Shown here in pieces: positions 46,416-58,406 of a stretch of 64,000 nt of DNA. Position numbers and translations under genes: made by a program. The DNA comes from Narthecium ossifragum (lineage: Eukaryota; Streptophyta; Magnoliopsida; Dioscoreales; Nartheciaceae): the NCBI GenBank assembly GCA_963920575.1, contig OY986965.1:5225134-5289133 (forward strand), given 5' to 3'. How positions within the stretch are numbered: position 1 is the stretch's first letter; the number at the start of each line of letters is the position of its first letter. The notes under the pieces are model-generated. The model saw nothing but the letters and a program-made list of their open reading frames with translations, was not told where the DNA came from and searched no databases.

Positions 46416-47163
46416 TTAATTGGCCACCCAGAACTGGGCCTGGAGCCAGTCTACTGTCTTCTTGTCCACTTGGAAGGCCTTGGCAAGAACATCATCGGAG
46501 ATAGGCGCCTTCGAGCCGAAGACAGCGTTGGCTATGGTGATCAAGCCAGGGTTCTGGCTGCTCAGACCGGAGATGGAGACAGCTTTCTCTGTACCTTTGT
46601 TGAACTGGAAGTGGATGAGCCCTTCAGGGAAGACGAAGACATCGCCCTTGTTCAGCACTTTAGTAAACACTCTATGTGACGAAGCCCACGTAGAGTGTTC
46701 CTTCCAGCACAGTAAGGATCTCGGTTGCCCGAGGGTGAGTATGAGGAGGAATAAGACCGTAGGGTGCAAAGTCTATGCGAGCCAAGGAGACGCCAAGGGT
46801 GTTGAGTCCTGGGAGCTGAGCTGCTGAGACTAGTGTCACAGCAGACCCTAGCTTATTGCTTGTGTTACCAGGCTTGTCGAGGCCGGGGAAGAAGAAATCG
46901 TCGGCGTTGACGTTCATGGGGTTCTTGCAGACTAATCCGTTCACAATAACTACAAAAAAGATAACAAACAATGCTTTAGCAAACATGATAGAAATATAAG
47001 GGTTGCATGCATGTTTTGAGTAATATATACAAGATAAAGCGAACTAAGTACCTGTGGCCATCTTGTCTGCGACACAGAAATCCTGAAGAGGACTGGGATC
47101 AGAAGCAAAAGCATGAGTGAGAGCCATTGCAAAGAGAGCAAGCAAGAGTATCTTGGCAGCCAT
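46416..47163 (-). pseudogene. Germin-like protein, copy 3 (frameshifted)
   Basis: Exon 1 (47163-47052) and the intron (47051-46950) are intact. In exon 2 (46949-46416) an 18-bp stretch present in copies 4 and 6 is replaced by 4 bp near 46671. The net loss of 14 bp shifts the frame after GTLYVGFVT, between the two cupin boxes. The rest of exon 2 stays open in the other frame, so the break is recent. Apart from the lesion it is nearly identical to the 52.4 and 61.0 kb copies. The predicted product would lack the last metal-ligand histidine. Confidence 0.9.
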
Positions 47164-47248
47164 GGCTGGAAGAAGAAGAAGTAGAACTAGAGCTTTTGGG
47201 TTTGTGTTCTGAGGATGAGATATGCATATATGGTTTAGAGGGGGTTGG

Positions 47249-47256
47249 CTTATATA
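47249..47256 (-). promoter_or_regulatory. TATA box of GLP copy 3
   Basis: CTTATATA, coding strand TATATAAG, 86 bp before the ATG. The promoter remains intact although the coding sequence is broken. Confidence 0.75.
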
Positions 47257-48605
47257 GAGAGAGATCGTGGACTTGGTGTTGGAAAAGGCTTTGAATTAGT
47301 CATAGTTCAAGGTTAGGTAGATGTGTATCAGGTTTTCTATTGGCGTGATTGAATAGGTCTAATTAATGGTATGATAGATATGGTCGTAAGACTAGCTATA
47401 TTGTTCTAGCATGCATGTTCAAGGTGAAAAGGTGTATCGATGTGTATATATGTCGAAAATTTCAGCAGATTGATACATACTTGGAGACACTTGCTTTTCC
47501 TAACCTAGCTATCGAGTGATATAGGAACTATATCGAGACTAGATACGTATAAATTGATTGGAGATACTTGTATAAGGTTTATGGATCGATGAGGTAGGTA
47601 AAAGAAGCAGTCAGGTGGCAGATCAGGAATGAAAGACTATTGGAGAGTTGTTGAAATATGGGAAAAGATGATCTTGATGTTGAAAATTTGCACCATGCAT
47701 TCATCAAGATGTGGTTGGGTGTCCTTGCTTCTAATTTTCTTGTAGTAGTTTCCACCGCGGCGTTTGGTAGTCCTATTTTTCTTTGAGAAATATGCGTGAT
47801 TTATTGGACAGAAAAAAAGGATTAGTGAGCTTGGTTAGTGCACATTATGCTTGATTCTATAACACAGATCAAGTTTTGTTTGATGAATTGTGTCCGAGGG
47901 CTAAATGTTATTTACAACATATGATCTAGGGCCGCAGCCCCCTCCTCACAATGCCACTCAAAACAGGTGCAACCAAACTCACACCTCTTGGCAATGCTAT
48001 CAGCAATAACATTTGCAGTCCTAGGTATGAACAGAAACAAAACTGATTTGAATCCTAAAGCAAGTTGCCACACTTGCTTAAGATTTTACATGAGAGGTAT
48101 ATATAGGAGGTAGTTGCCACATGCATGAAGAAGTGCATTTTCACTTCTTCATGGTATTAATATTAATTAAAACATGACGAGATGCTTGTGAATATGTGCC
48201 TGTTCATGAATATATGCTTCGTGTCTCTTCATATGAAACAAAACCTTATTAGTAGGTGTCTTTTCATGAATGGAAGCTTCATGAATAGGTGATTATTAAC
48301 TAAAAAACAGATTTTGTTTTGAAAAACATCAACAATGCCCTAATATTTTTAAAATATAAAAACGAATAAAACATTGCTGGTATAGGAAAGTCTATGCATA
48401 AATGAAGGTATCTTGTGAATTTGAACCTTTACTTAGTAAAAATACATCAAAGCTAAAGAGGATGATATAGTAGACTAATAAGCTTTGAACTTGCGATCAT
48501 ATTTGATTAGCTGGACATACGGTACACATATCTTTTCTTCTCTTTAGGAAGTTCATGAAGCCGACACGTGGATTGACCTTGTGTCTATTTCCTGGTTTCA
48601 TGAGT
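47257..48605. repeat. 5' flank of GLP copy 3 with LINE and copia remnants
   Basis: Matches 61869-62742 until about 48125. A LINE RNase H remnant in reverse is at about 47.93-48.08 kb and copia LTR/internal remnant at about 48.09-48.60 kb. No gene is seen. Confidence 0.65.
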
Positions 48606-48613
48606 GCTTTAGA

Positions 48614-49777
48614 TAGGGGTCTTCAAAAAGCCCAAATATCCCGGCTCTGTAGGGGTTCGGCCCGGGTGTTGGCCCTGCTGGACCGGGCCAATCCGGGTTC
48701 AGGACGGGACCAGAGCCCATCAGTCTAAAACCTAGTCCGGGTTTTAAAGAAAAGATTTTCACGGGCCCAACCATTAAATCAAGTCCCAACCTTTAGATCA
48801 AGTCCCATTCATCACTACCGTCCACATCCCTTCATCACTACCGTCCACATCGTCACCCCAATCCCCACGCGATCTCCTCCTCCCTCATCTCTCTCGTGCC
48901 ACGACTCCACCCGATCAACCCACGACCAACCCTCGCTGGAGCTCTGTCGTTGTTGCCGCTGTCGCCACACTGCCCTTGATCTTCGCTCCATCTCTCCTCC
49001 AACCTCCACTAGCTTCCACACCATCCGATCCCGGCCCCGACCTCTTCGTCGCGCCTAAGCTTCACCGACCTCACCGTCGTCCACGACGCTCGCAACACCT
49101 CCGTCCACGATTCCGGTCTCGAGTCTCTCCCTCCCACTCCACCTCGTCGCCGGTCGCCCCGATCCAGCCACCTCGACGTCGGTCGCCCTGATCCACCCGA
49201 TCCCCTAGGAAGACGGCCGCGAGCGAGGGCCTCTCCGCTTCCCGTCTCCCCGATCCCGGCTTCACGAGCGGTTGGATCCCCTTACTTGTGCGCCCACGCC
49301 AGTGAGCTCTGCCTCTAATGGCGTTCACAATCTTCATCTCTCTTATCGTCCTTTCCGCCACCGCCTTCGGCGACGTTGAGCAACCTCTCCTCCCTCTCGA
49401 TCGACCCCTCCACCCATCTCCTCTACTCCTACTCGCCCATCCTCCACGCCTTCGACGCATGTCTGCTCCCACGCCTTCGGTCGCCTCGATCCCGCCACCT
49501 CGACGCCGGTCGCCCCGATCGGAGTCGGCGCGGATTTGTCGCCGACTCCGATAGGGAAGAGAGGTGGGTCCAGATCCTCTTTTTTCTTAAAAAAAAAGAA
49601 CCGGACCGGTCCGGTCCAGCCCGGTCTCCAAGGCGAGCAGGACCATAGCTGGGCCGGACCGGGTGGAAGGCCTATTGGGCATGGTACTGGCCCGCCCCGA
49701 TCCCTATGTTTACAAGGGCCGGACCGGGTATTGCCTTCAACCCGGCCCAGCCAGGTCGGCCCGGATGGACACCCCTA
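48614..49777. mobile_element. Non-autonomous hAT element
   Basis: A 1164-bp element with TAGGGGTCTTC at the left and GGACACCCCTA at the right. The 8-bp duplication gctttaga is at 48606-48613 and 49778-49785. The outer parts are GGCCC/CCGGG-rich and the middle is CT-rich with Arg/Ser/Pro-rich frames. No transposase is present. A truncated insertion in the identical target is at 25550. Confidence 0.88.
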
Positions 49778-49785
49778 GCTTTAGA

Positions 49786-50606
49786 GACCAGGCCTCATAA
49801 AATACGACACCACCTTTGACACACTCGTATAGGTAGGCTCATCGGAGTGTCCTGCGATAGAAATGTTTCAACAAACATGTTATATACCTATTAAGTGTAA
49901 ATTAGACAACCTCCACGTTTCAGTGCAGTATAGTGGGATGATGAATTAGTTTTAATAACTAAATATATGTTTAGAGTGCTTTGACTTATGACCTTTTGCT
50001 AGCGTCTTTCCCCCTTGACCAAGTTTAAGGAGGAAAACAAACTATTTAATTAATTAGTAGCGTCTTTCCCCCTACCCAGCTAGAAATGATATAAACACCA
50101 AAATATGTAGCATAGATCGAGCCGGTATCCGTCGTGCAATGATTGCATGGCTTATTTGTCAGCTCAAAGAATGTGGTTGGTAGGGGAATAAAGGATATGG
50201 GATATCCATATCTTTTGTTGGCGTTGTTATAATCCACCACCGATTTCTCATATATCATAGGTAGGAAGTTACCTAAACCTAAACTCATGATAGGACCGTC
50301 AGTTTGTGACTCAAAAATCGCTTGATATGGGCTCAATTTTGAGCTCCATAATGACTTGCTCGAACTGCTCGTTTGATGACGGCTCAAGTCATTCAAAAAT
50401 GATAAGAAATTAGGCCGAGGTCGATCGGTATCAACTTGACCATGCTTCAAAGTTTAAAGTTATATATAAATGTATTTTATTTCTTCTCTATGTGTATGTA
50501 GTGTTTGCTCTCCTCTTATAATATGCAAGTAAAGCTTATTTCCAGTTTGATATATACAACTTAATTATACTTATTGTATTTTATTTTCCGTATCATAACA
50601 ATTAAC
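49786..50606. repeat. GLP-unit intergenic flank
   Basis: No gene is present. The reverse complement of 8.53-8.80 kb and 5.6-6.9 kb (without the insertions there), followed by the distal 3' flank of GLP copy 4. Confidence 0.65.
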
Positions 50607-51281
50607 TGTAACACCCCGGCCCTCCACTGGGCCCGGCCCGCGGGCTCCCGGTCCGACCAGGATCCGCCCGAGGGCCCCACCCGACACAATATTGTCCGCT
50701 TTTGGCTCGCCGCAGCCGATCGATCGATAAACCCACCGATCGATCGGACTTCACGGGAGGTCACCCCTCCCAAACCTACTCCAGCCCAAGCACGCTTAAC
50801 ACTGGAGTTGTTTGCGGTTCATTGCCAGCACGGCTTTAAAACGCGTTGTGTCTATTAAAGGCTTACTATATACTTATATCGAACCCCGGACCATACCCAG
50901 GCGTTGTAGGATTGCTTACCCGGCTACCCGACTCAGCCCCGCTGGGAACCGGCTCTGATACCATACTGTAACACCCCGGCCCTCCACTGGGCCCCGCCCC
51001 GCGGGCTCCCGGTCCGACCAGGATCCGCCTGAGGGCCCCACCCGACACAATATTGTCCGCTTTTGGCTCGCCGCAGCCGATCGATCGATAAACCCACTTT
51101 TCTGCGGTTCATTGTCATCACGGCTTTAAAACGCGTTGTGTCTATTAAGGGCTTACTATATACTTATATCGAACCCCGGACCATACCCAGGCGTTGTGGG
51201 ATTGCTTACCCGGCTACCCGACTCAGCCCCGCCCTCCAAGAACAAGCATCTTGTCCCACGGTAGACCCAGCGGGCCTCACA
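50607..51281 (-). mobile_element. TRIM-like LTR element in GLP 3' flank
   Basis: The 675-bp insertion is flanked by ttaac at 50602-50606 and 51282-51286. On the minus strand an LTR of 315 bp (51281-50967) starts TGTGAGGCC and ends GGGTGTTACA. It is followed 3 nt later by TGGTATCAGAGCC (50963-50951), the tRNA-Met primer site. A second LTR-like copy (about 50940-50607) follows almost at once. It lacks the first 40 bp, while the other LTR lacks about 75 bp in its middle. No coding region exists, fitting a terminal-repeat retrotransposon in miniature or a deletion derivative. Confidence 0.85.
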
Positions 51282-51286
51282 TTAAC

Positions 51287-52390
51287 TGTATAGAGCCTAT
51301 ATTATAATATTTTTCAATTATTCCACTATAAATATATTAGTATATTGGTTTATATAGTATTCTATATAAGTATGAACAAAACCGATAAATGAGTTGTAAG
51401 TATCAAAAAGAAATTAAGGATAGTGGGCTTTGTCTTTGGGCTTTCATTAAAAGCCAACTCGCCAACAGAGAAGCAGTGTAACAATCTGCGCTTTGCCTAC
51501 TTGCTTGCTTTTTTTATCCCCGATGAACTGAGCCTAAAGGCATCAATTCTTTAGGTAATAAAATTACAGGATCCTAAACACCATAAAAATTACAACCAAA
51601 AACACCGCCAAAACATCAACAAAACTAAGAAAAGCCTAACAAAGCCATATCAATAGTCCACTCTACGTGTCCGTAAGCATCCATAGATACCACCCCAACA
51701 CCCACGTCTCCTTTAGACAATACAACTAATGGATCTGCACGCACAACATGCATCCCACTGAAGAAATAACGGGAATTATAATTCAGTCATTTTAATTTTT
51801 CGTTTACTTCATTTTAAATCATGTTCAGACTCGGCCAGAGAAAGATTTTGAAGACATCCTTTATATATATATATTTTTCATATTTTTACAATAGAGGATT
51901 CAAAGTATTTTTGTTTTGCTTGGTGAAAAATTAACCTAGGGACTCTTTGCAAGGAAAACTAATAACATAGGAGGGTAAGCTACATGACCAATAAGACAGG
52001 AGATTTTTCACAATACAACTATGAGATATGACCATATTAGCAAAAAAGAAATGTGAAATTTAATAATTATCAACTTCCCTGGTCTTTCCAAAAGCTTCAC
52101 CAGATTTGAAAAGATGATATCATGTTTATATTTTTTATAGATAATCCATGACGATTCACATCATTATATTTTGTACATGTAAGAACCTCAATGAATTTGG
52201 AATCGGGAACGTATGGTTACGGAAACGCACAGAAACAATCACATATATTGATGTAAAATATGAAATACAGTACCCTATTTGCTTATTTATTAAGCGAAAC
52301 AATGCAAAAAGTAATAATAAATGATATTTATTAGTCAGACATTCATATGCTCATATATATAGTAATCGGAGTGGCACTTTATCAATATAA
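51287..52390. repeat. 3' flank of GLP copy 4
   Basis: No gene is present. Nearly identical to 45.29-46.41 and 59.89-61.01 kb. Confidence 0.75.
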
Positions 52391-52396
52391 TTGATA

Positions 52397-53158
52397 TTAA
52401 TTGGCCACCCAGAACTGGGCCTGGAGCCAGTCTACTGTCTTCTTGTCCACTTGGAAGGCCTTGGCAAGAACATCATCGGAGATAGGCGCCTTCGAGCCGA
52501 AGACAGCGTTGGCTATGGTGATCAAGCCAGGGTTCTGGCTGCTCAGACCGGAGATGGAGACAGCTTTCTCTGTACCTTTGTTGAACTGGAAGTGGATGAG
52601 CCCTTCAGGGAAGACGAAGACATCGCCCTTGTTCAGCACTTTAGTAAACAGCTGATTGGTCGGGTTCGATGTGACGAAGCCCACGTAGAGTGTTCCTTCC
52701 AGCACAGTAAGGATCTCGGTTGCCCGAGGGTGAGTATGAGGAGGAATAAGACCGTAGGGTGCAAAGTCTATGCGAGCCAAGGAGACGCCAAGGGTGTTGA
52801 GTCCTGGGAGCTGAGCTGCTGAGACTAGTGTCACAGCAGACCCTAGCTTATTGCTTGTGTTACCAGGCTTGTCGAGGCCGGGGAAGAAGAAATCGTCGGC
52901 GTTGACGTTCATGGGGTTCTTGCAGACTAATCCGTTCACAATAACTACAAAAAAGATAACAAACAATGCTTTAGCAAACATGATAGAAATATAAGGGTTG
53001 CATGCATGTTTTGAGTAATATATACAAGATAAAGCGAACTAAGTACCTGTGGCCATCTTGTCTGCGACACAGAAATCCTGAAGAGGACTAGGATCAGAAG
53101 CAAAAGCATGAGTGAGAGCCATTGCAAGGAGAGCAAGCAAGAGTATCTTGGCAGCCAT
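52397..53158 (-). CDS. Germin-like protein, copy 4 (two exons)
   Basis: Exon 1 is 53158-53047 (112 nt), the intron 53046-52945 (102 bp), and exon 2 52944-52397. The 219-residue product has a signal peptide (residues 1-20), paired cysteines C30 and C45 and an [13 protein letters not shown] segment. [11 protein letters not shown] gives H107, H109 and E114; [16 protein letters not shown] gives H155. A change to GSAVT removes the NVT sequon seen in copies 1 and 2. The coding sequence gives exactly the same protein as copy 6. Upstream similarity to copy 6 stops at about 53310, so the distal promoter is different. Confidence 0.94.
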
Positions 53159-53243
53159 GGCTGGAAGAAGAAGAAGTAGAACTAGAGCTTTTGGGTTTGT
53201 GTTCTGAGGATGAGATATGCATATATGGTTTAGAGGGGGTTGG

Positions 53244-53251
53244 CTTATATA
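53244..53251 (-). promoter_or_regulatory. TATA box of GLP copy 4
   Basis: CTTATATA, coding strand TATATAAG, 86 bp before the ATG, in the shared proximal promoter block. Confidence 0.8.
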
Positions 53252-53309
53252 GAGAGAGATCGTGGACTTGGTGTTGGAAAAGGCTTTGAATTAGTCATTG
53301 TTCAAGGTT

Positions 53310-54280
53310 GGGTACGTGACATATTCGTAGCACGTTTTGTGTTCGCGTCACGGAATAGATCTAATTTTTAATTACTCGTTCGTATCAATTAAAGGTATTG
53401 TTCTAGCATGTTCAAGATGAAAGGGCTATATATATATATATGTTGAAAATTTCAGCTGGTTGATACATACTTGGAGATGCGTTTCCTAACCTAGCTATCT
53501 AGTGATATAGGAACTATATATATATGGAGACTAGATACGTATAAATTTATTGGAGATGCATGAGTAAGGTTTACGGATCCATGAATAAGGTTAAAGTAGG
53601 AGTTAGTTGGCAGATATTTAATGATCTTGATTCTGAAGGCATGCATTATCCTCGTTACCTGCCCATTTTGATTTTTTTTTTTATGTAGAAATTAATTTGC
53701 CTCATGCATGCATCTACGTGAGGCATTTATATAGTATTCGAAGTGGCAATACTATCTAAGTGAGGCATTTATATTGTATTCTACCTTAGGCATTATAGAC
53801 GCATAAAATATAGCTCAAGATTAGGTTATTGTTGTAGCAGCTGGTTCAACTTGTAGCAGCTGGTTCTTGAAGAAATATGGCAGAGAAAGGTGGAATATAT
53901 GGAGATGTGGGTTGAAACGTTCAGCAGATCCATGCAATGCATATGGGGTGTAACAGATCTAGAAGTAGATTTAGAAAATCTAGTCCTAGCTACATGGAAA
54001 GCACTTCATGAAGACACTCAATTATCAATTGGTGTGGGGGATGCATTCAATCGTCACCTGCCCATGCATTCTTTTCTATACGTACACTTTTAATTATCTG
54101 CTTTCTTAAGCCTGGTCATGCTTGCCCTGTATCAGTACATGACCATGCATCTTTCATTTTTGAGACCCAGCTCCGGCCCGATCCCCACCTTAATTAACAA
54201 TGGTTAAGCCTGGCGGCTGTCTTCCGATCTGTGCATAGAGACCAAGTTTCCCGGACGGACACCCTCGCCAGCATGGTGCC
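53310..54280. repeat. Divergent 5' flank of GLP copy 4
   Basis: No gene is present. Beyond about 53310 the sequence departs from the other GLP promoters in parts. 53.95-54.27 kb is duplicated at 30.81-31.14 kb. Confidence 0.55.
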
Positions 54281-55600
54281 TTAGGGGGATCGAGCCGGGG
54301 CTGGGTCTTTCCTCCAGCCTCCAGCCTCCAGCCTGCAGGATGGGAGGTTTTTGTCGATTTTCCCTTTTAGTTTGCTTCCTCCAGCCTCGTCGGCCAAAGT
54401 TTCTTACTAAACCGACCACGGCCGACGAGCTCCTCGTCTTCTTTGCCCCTTCTCATGGCCATTAAATAAGATTAGGAGGCAGAAGTGCTGGTCCAAAACC
54501 TCTTCAGTGCGCGGGAAGAGCTTCAAAGCCAGTCACGTCACCCCACGTGACCGGTTTACCGTCATCTTTCTATAACGCCGTCCAGCAAAGGTCGCACAAT
54601 AGATGTCAAATTTAACGCTGGGTACTATAGCACGTGGAAAAAATTATCTACGTGGCAAACAGTCCCAACTAGAGATTCTCTGCGTACTAAACGTGAAGGA
54701 ATTCTCTTGCTAAACGCGAGCGGCCGAGTTCAATGGGGAAGAGACAAAGTATACACACAATCGTTAGAAGCAGTAATAATGTCTGCGTAAAAAAATGGAA
54801 TCTCTTGCTTTAGAAAGAAAGGATATCATCATAAAAGCACGGATTCCTTCATCTTTCTCTCCACCCTTGCCCTTGCCCTTGGCAACGGGGAGAGAGAGAT
54901 GGGGGAGAGGGCGGGGGGAGAGCATGTCAGAGACAAAGGAAGCATAGGGTGGGAAGATGGGAGATCGGATATTACAAGGTATTTCTTCAAATATTTCTTG
55001 GCATTTCTTTAAATATGACCAGGTATTACATGAATTATAGTACCATGTATTTGCTGAAGGATATTACCAGGTATTTTGTCAAACATTACCAGATATTCCT
55101 TGAAATATTAGCAGATGGGAGGCGGACATCATGGCCACCGGGGCGGAGCTCCGCCTCCGAGAGTGGATGGAGAGAGAGGGTGGGAGAGAGTGAGAGAGTG
55201 GGTGGAGAGAGATGGAGAGGGATGGAGAGAGAGGGTGAGGGAGAGTGAGAGAGCATAAAGGAAAAATTGAATCCGATTTTAGAATACTTAGAATCGGATT
55301 CAATTTTATAAGGAATACTTCAAATTTATCGGGATTCCTCACAAATAACCAATGAATATTTAAAACCCGTATTCCGATTGTAATTTTAAATATATATATA
55401 TATATATATATATATAAACATTATAAGGAGCAAAAACGGTTATGCATAATAACCACCCTTATAAGGTTGATTTAATTCATACAATTATGTATATATCCTA
55501 TAGTTATAGTATATTAATCTAATACAATCAACTTTATATAATATCCATACTAATTCATTAATCAAATTCGGTTTTTATAACCGAATCACCCATTAACTTG
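54281..55600. other. Unassigned sequence with GA-rich tract
   Basis: No recognised gene. 54.84-54.94 and 55.15-55.26 kb are GAGA-rich. 54.96-55.11 kb contains degenerate repeats of attaccaggtatt type. A TA tract lies at about 55393-55415. Confidence 0.5.
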
Positions 55601-55608
55601 ATGGTTGC

Positions 55609-55637
55609 CCTGCCAGGTGGCAGGGGCCCCACCTAGT
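55609..55637 (+). mobile_element. Helitron-like 3' terminus
   Basis: The palindrome cctgccaggtggcagg is followed by 8 nt and CTAGT (55633-55637), then a TA-rich target. This is the clearest Helitron-like end in the window. The 5' end was not identified. Confidence 0.5.
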
Positions 55638-55679
55638 ATATATATATATATATATATACATATCAAGTTTATGATAATT

Positions 55680-56836
55680 TTCAAAAATAACTGCATTAAT
55701 TATTATTTTTACTCCATACTAGCTTAGATTAGATGAGGCGTATGTATGATATTTGAAAATTTTAAAAATAAATATAGAACTAAAATTGAACAATATTTAT
55801 ATAAAAATATAATTATTAATATGTAAGTGTCTGGAGTCTCTGGGATTCTAAGCCCCCACCCCCCAGCAAAATTCCTGACTCCTATCATACAAATATGCCA
55901 ACCAAAGTTGGCTATCAGCCAACGCCTACTAAGGTTTGTTAAAAATCATCTTTCTTCATTTTCTGAAGTATATACACTATACAAGTCATGCATGCATGCA
56001 TGTACCTACGAAGAGATATATAAAGTCTCTACAGCCTACAAGGAAGGGAGAGAAGGGTTGTCTTACGAATTAAATGGCACACAGGTTTTATTTTTCCAAC
56101 CGTAGATGTTAGAACATACATTTGTCTGTGTTTTTGTTTGTTTGTTTGTTTGTTTGTTTTGCTTAGATGAGCTAACATGCTAGCCTTACAACTCAAAAAC
56201 TAACAGAGACAGGAGAGGGTTAGAAACTGATCCCCCATCCGCCTCTTACGACATTTAGTGTCTAAAACTTCTTAGGATCTGAGAAAGTTTATCATATTGT
56301 ATATATCATCCTTATATGAAGAGATGGTTAGAAATTAACCTTTCGTTGTCTTATGTGGAACCTACGTGGAGAGGAATATTCTACGTGGAGGGGGAGTTAG
56401 TGGGGGAGAGAGGGGGTTAGTGAGGAGTTATTAGGGAAGGTGGGGAGAGAGGGTAGTTACCTTGCCATGTGGCAGGGGGATTTACTAGTATATATATATT
56501 AGGATGTTGGATATATAGTATAGAGGAAATAACCGAGAAAAAAGGATATATAGTATAGAGGAAATAACCGAGAAAAAAATATTGGAGATCGAGCTAGGTG
56601 GAATTGAAAATTTCTGCTGATCCATGTATCTGTGGCTACGGTTTGGCCCAGTGACGGATAAAATATATATATCTTTAATTGTTCAAGTACCGTTGTAAAA
56701 TCATAAATTAAGTATATATATATATCTATCATATAAGAAAATATTTTATAACATGAAGAGATGCTTGTGAATATGTGCCTCCAGCCGGTGAGGTGAGGAT
56801 GAAGAGAGAGAGGAAACCATCGCGGAGAGAAAAAGA
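55680..56836. repeat. Segmental duplication unit, right copy
   Basis: Repeats 36113-37279 with few differences, including the Helitron-like CTAGT end at 56485-56489. At 56836 it preserves the uninterrupted site of the gypsy insertion at 37280. No gene is present. Confidence 0.8.
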
Positions 56837-56960
56837 GAGGAGGGTGGGGTTTTGTCGGGTTTTCGCATAAAACCCGCCGCCCGCAATACCTCTTATAATG
56901 AGATATCCCATCTATTCCTAGGATTAGGAATCGCAGGATAAACTTTATCCTCATTCGGGA
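56785..56960 (-). mobile_element. Old gypsy LTR 5'-end fragment
   Basis: Related to the reverse LTR at about 2590-2705 (gtgaggatgaagagagagg, gtggggttttgtcgggttttc). The intact gypsy LTR at 37280 is inserted into the equivalent of this fragment, giving LTR-in-LTR nesting. Confidence 0.5.
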
Positions 56961-58400
56961 TTAGAGCCTGTTTGGGTGCTATCCCGGTTGAAAACATGCC
57001 CATAATGACTTGCTCGTTGCCGACTCCAGCTCGATAACTGCTCGTTTGATGACGGCTCAAGTCATTCAAAAATGATTAAAAATTAGGCCGAGGTCGATCG
57101 GTATCAACTTGACCAAGCTTGAAAGTTTAAAAGTTGTTTATAAATATATTTTATTTCTACTCTATCTGTATGTAGTGTTTGCTCTCCTCTTATAATATAC
57201 AAGTAAAACTTATTTCCAGTTTGATACAACTTAATTATACTTATTTTATTTTATTTTCCGTATCATAACAAATAACTGTATATAGCCAATATTATAATAT
57301 TGCTCAATTATTCCACTATAAATATATTAGTATATTGGTTTTTATAGTATTCTATATAAGTATGAACAAAACCGATAAATGAGTTGTAAGTATAATAGAG
57401 AAATTAAGGAAAGAAATGGGCTTTGTGTTTGAGCTTTGATTAAAAGCCTACTCGTTCGCCAACAGATCGAGAAGCAGCGTAACAATCTACGCTTTGCCTA
57501 CTTACACGCTTGCTTTTTTAATCCCTAAAGAACTGAGCCAAAAGGCATCAATTCTTTAGAAAATAAAATTACAGGATCCGTAAGCATAAACATCGACAAA
57601 ACACCATAAAAATTATAACCAAAAACATCGTCAAAACACCAACAAAACCCACTCTAAGTGTCCGTAAGAATCCATAGATTCCCATTATTCCCACGGAGGA
57701 AATAATGGGAATTATAATTGAGTCATTTTAACTAGTAGATTAATTCATTTTAAATCATATTCAGACTCGGCCAAAGTAAGATTTTCAATACGACATTTAT
57801 ATATTTTTTCATATTTTCACAACGGAATATTCAAAATATTTTTGTTTTGCTTAGTGAAAAGTTAACCTAGGGACTCTTTGCAAGGAAAACTAATAACATA
57901 GGAGGGCAACTTATACATGACAAATAAAACAGGAGGTTTTTCACAATATAACTATGAGATAAGAGTTTATTAGCAAAAAAGAAATGTGAAATTTAATAAT
58001 TATCAGCTTCCCTGGTCTTTCCAAAAGCTTCACCTGATTTGAAAAGATGATATCATGTTTAATTTACCATGTTCCCAAAATCTTAAAATGAGAAGAAAGG
58101 ATGAGATTTCTACATATAATAAGATTACCCTGGATTTTATTGTTATACGGATAATCCATCACGATTCACGTCATTATATTTTCTACATGTAAGAACCGCA
58201 ATGAATTTGGAATCCGGAACGTATGGTTACGGAAACACACAGAAACAATCACATATATTGATGTAAAATATGAAATAAAATACTCTATTTGCTTATTTAT
58301 TAAGCGAAACCATGCAAACAGTAATGATAAATGATATTTATTAGTCAGACATTCATATGGTCATATATATAGTAATTGGAGTGGCACTTTATCAATATAA
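56961..58400. repeat. 3' flank of GLP copy 5
   Basis: No gene is present. Related to but more diverged from the flanks of copies 3, 4 and 6. This stretch has no counterpart between 37280 and 44127 because it was lost with the gypsy 3' half. Confidence 0.65.
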
Positions 58401-58406
58401 TTGATC

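Noticed and set aside
48976..49648. Pro/Arg-rich frames in the hAT element as a gene
   Set aside because: They are CT-rich repeats in multiple frames without known domains; capture of a host fragment cannot be excluded but is not supported.
52391..52822. Open antisense frame of about 143 codons through every GLP exon 2
   Set aside because: It recurs because exon 2 is duplicated and its codon bias leaves the opposite strand open; it overlaps the cupin motifs exactly and has no own promoter or homology.
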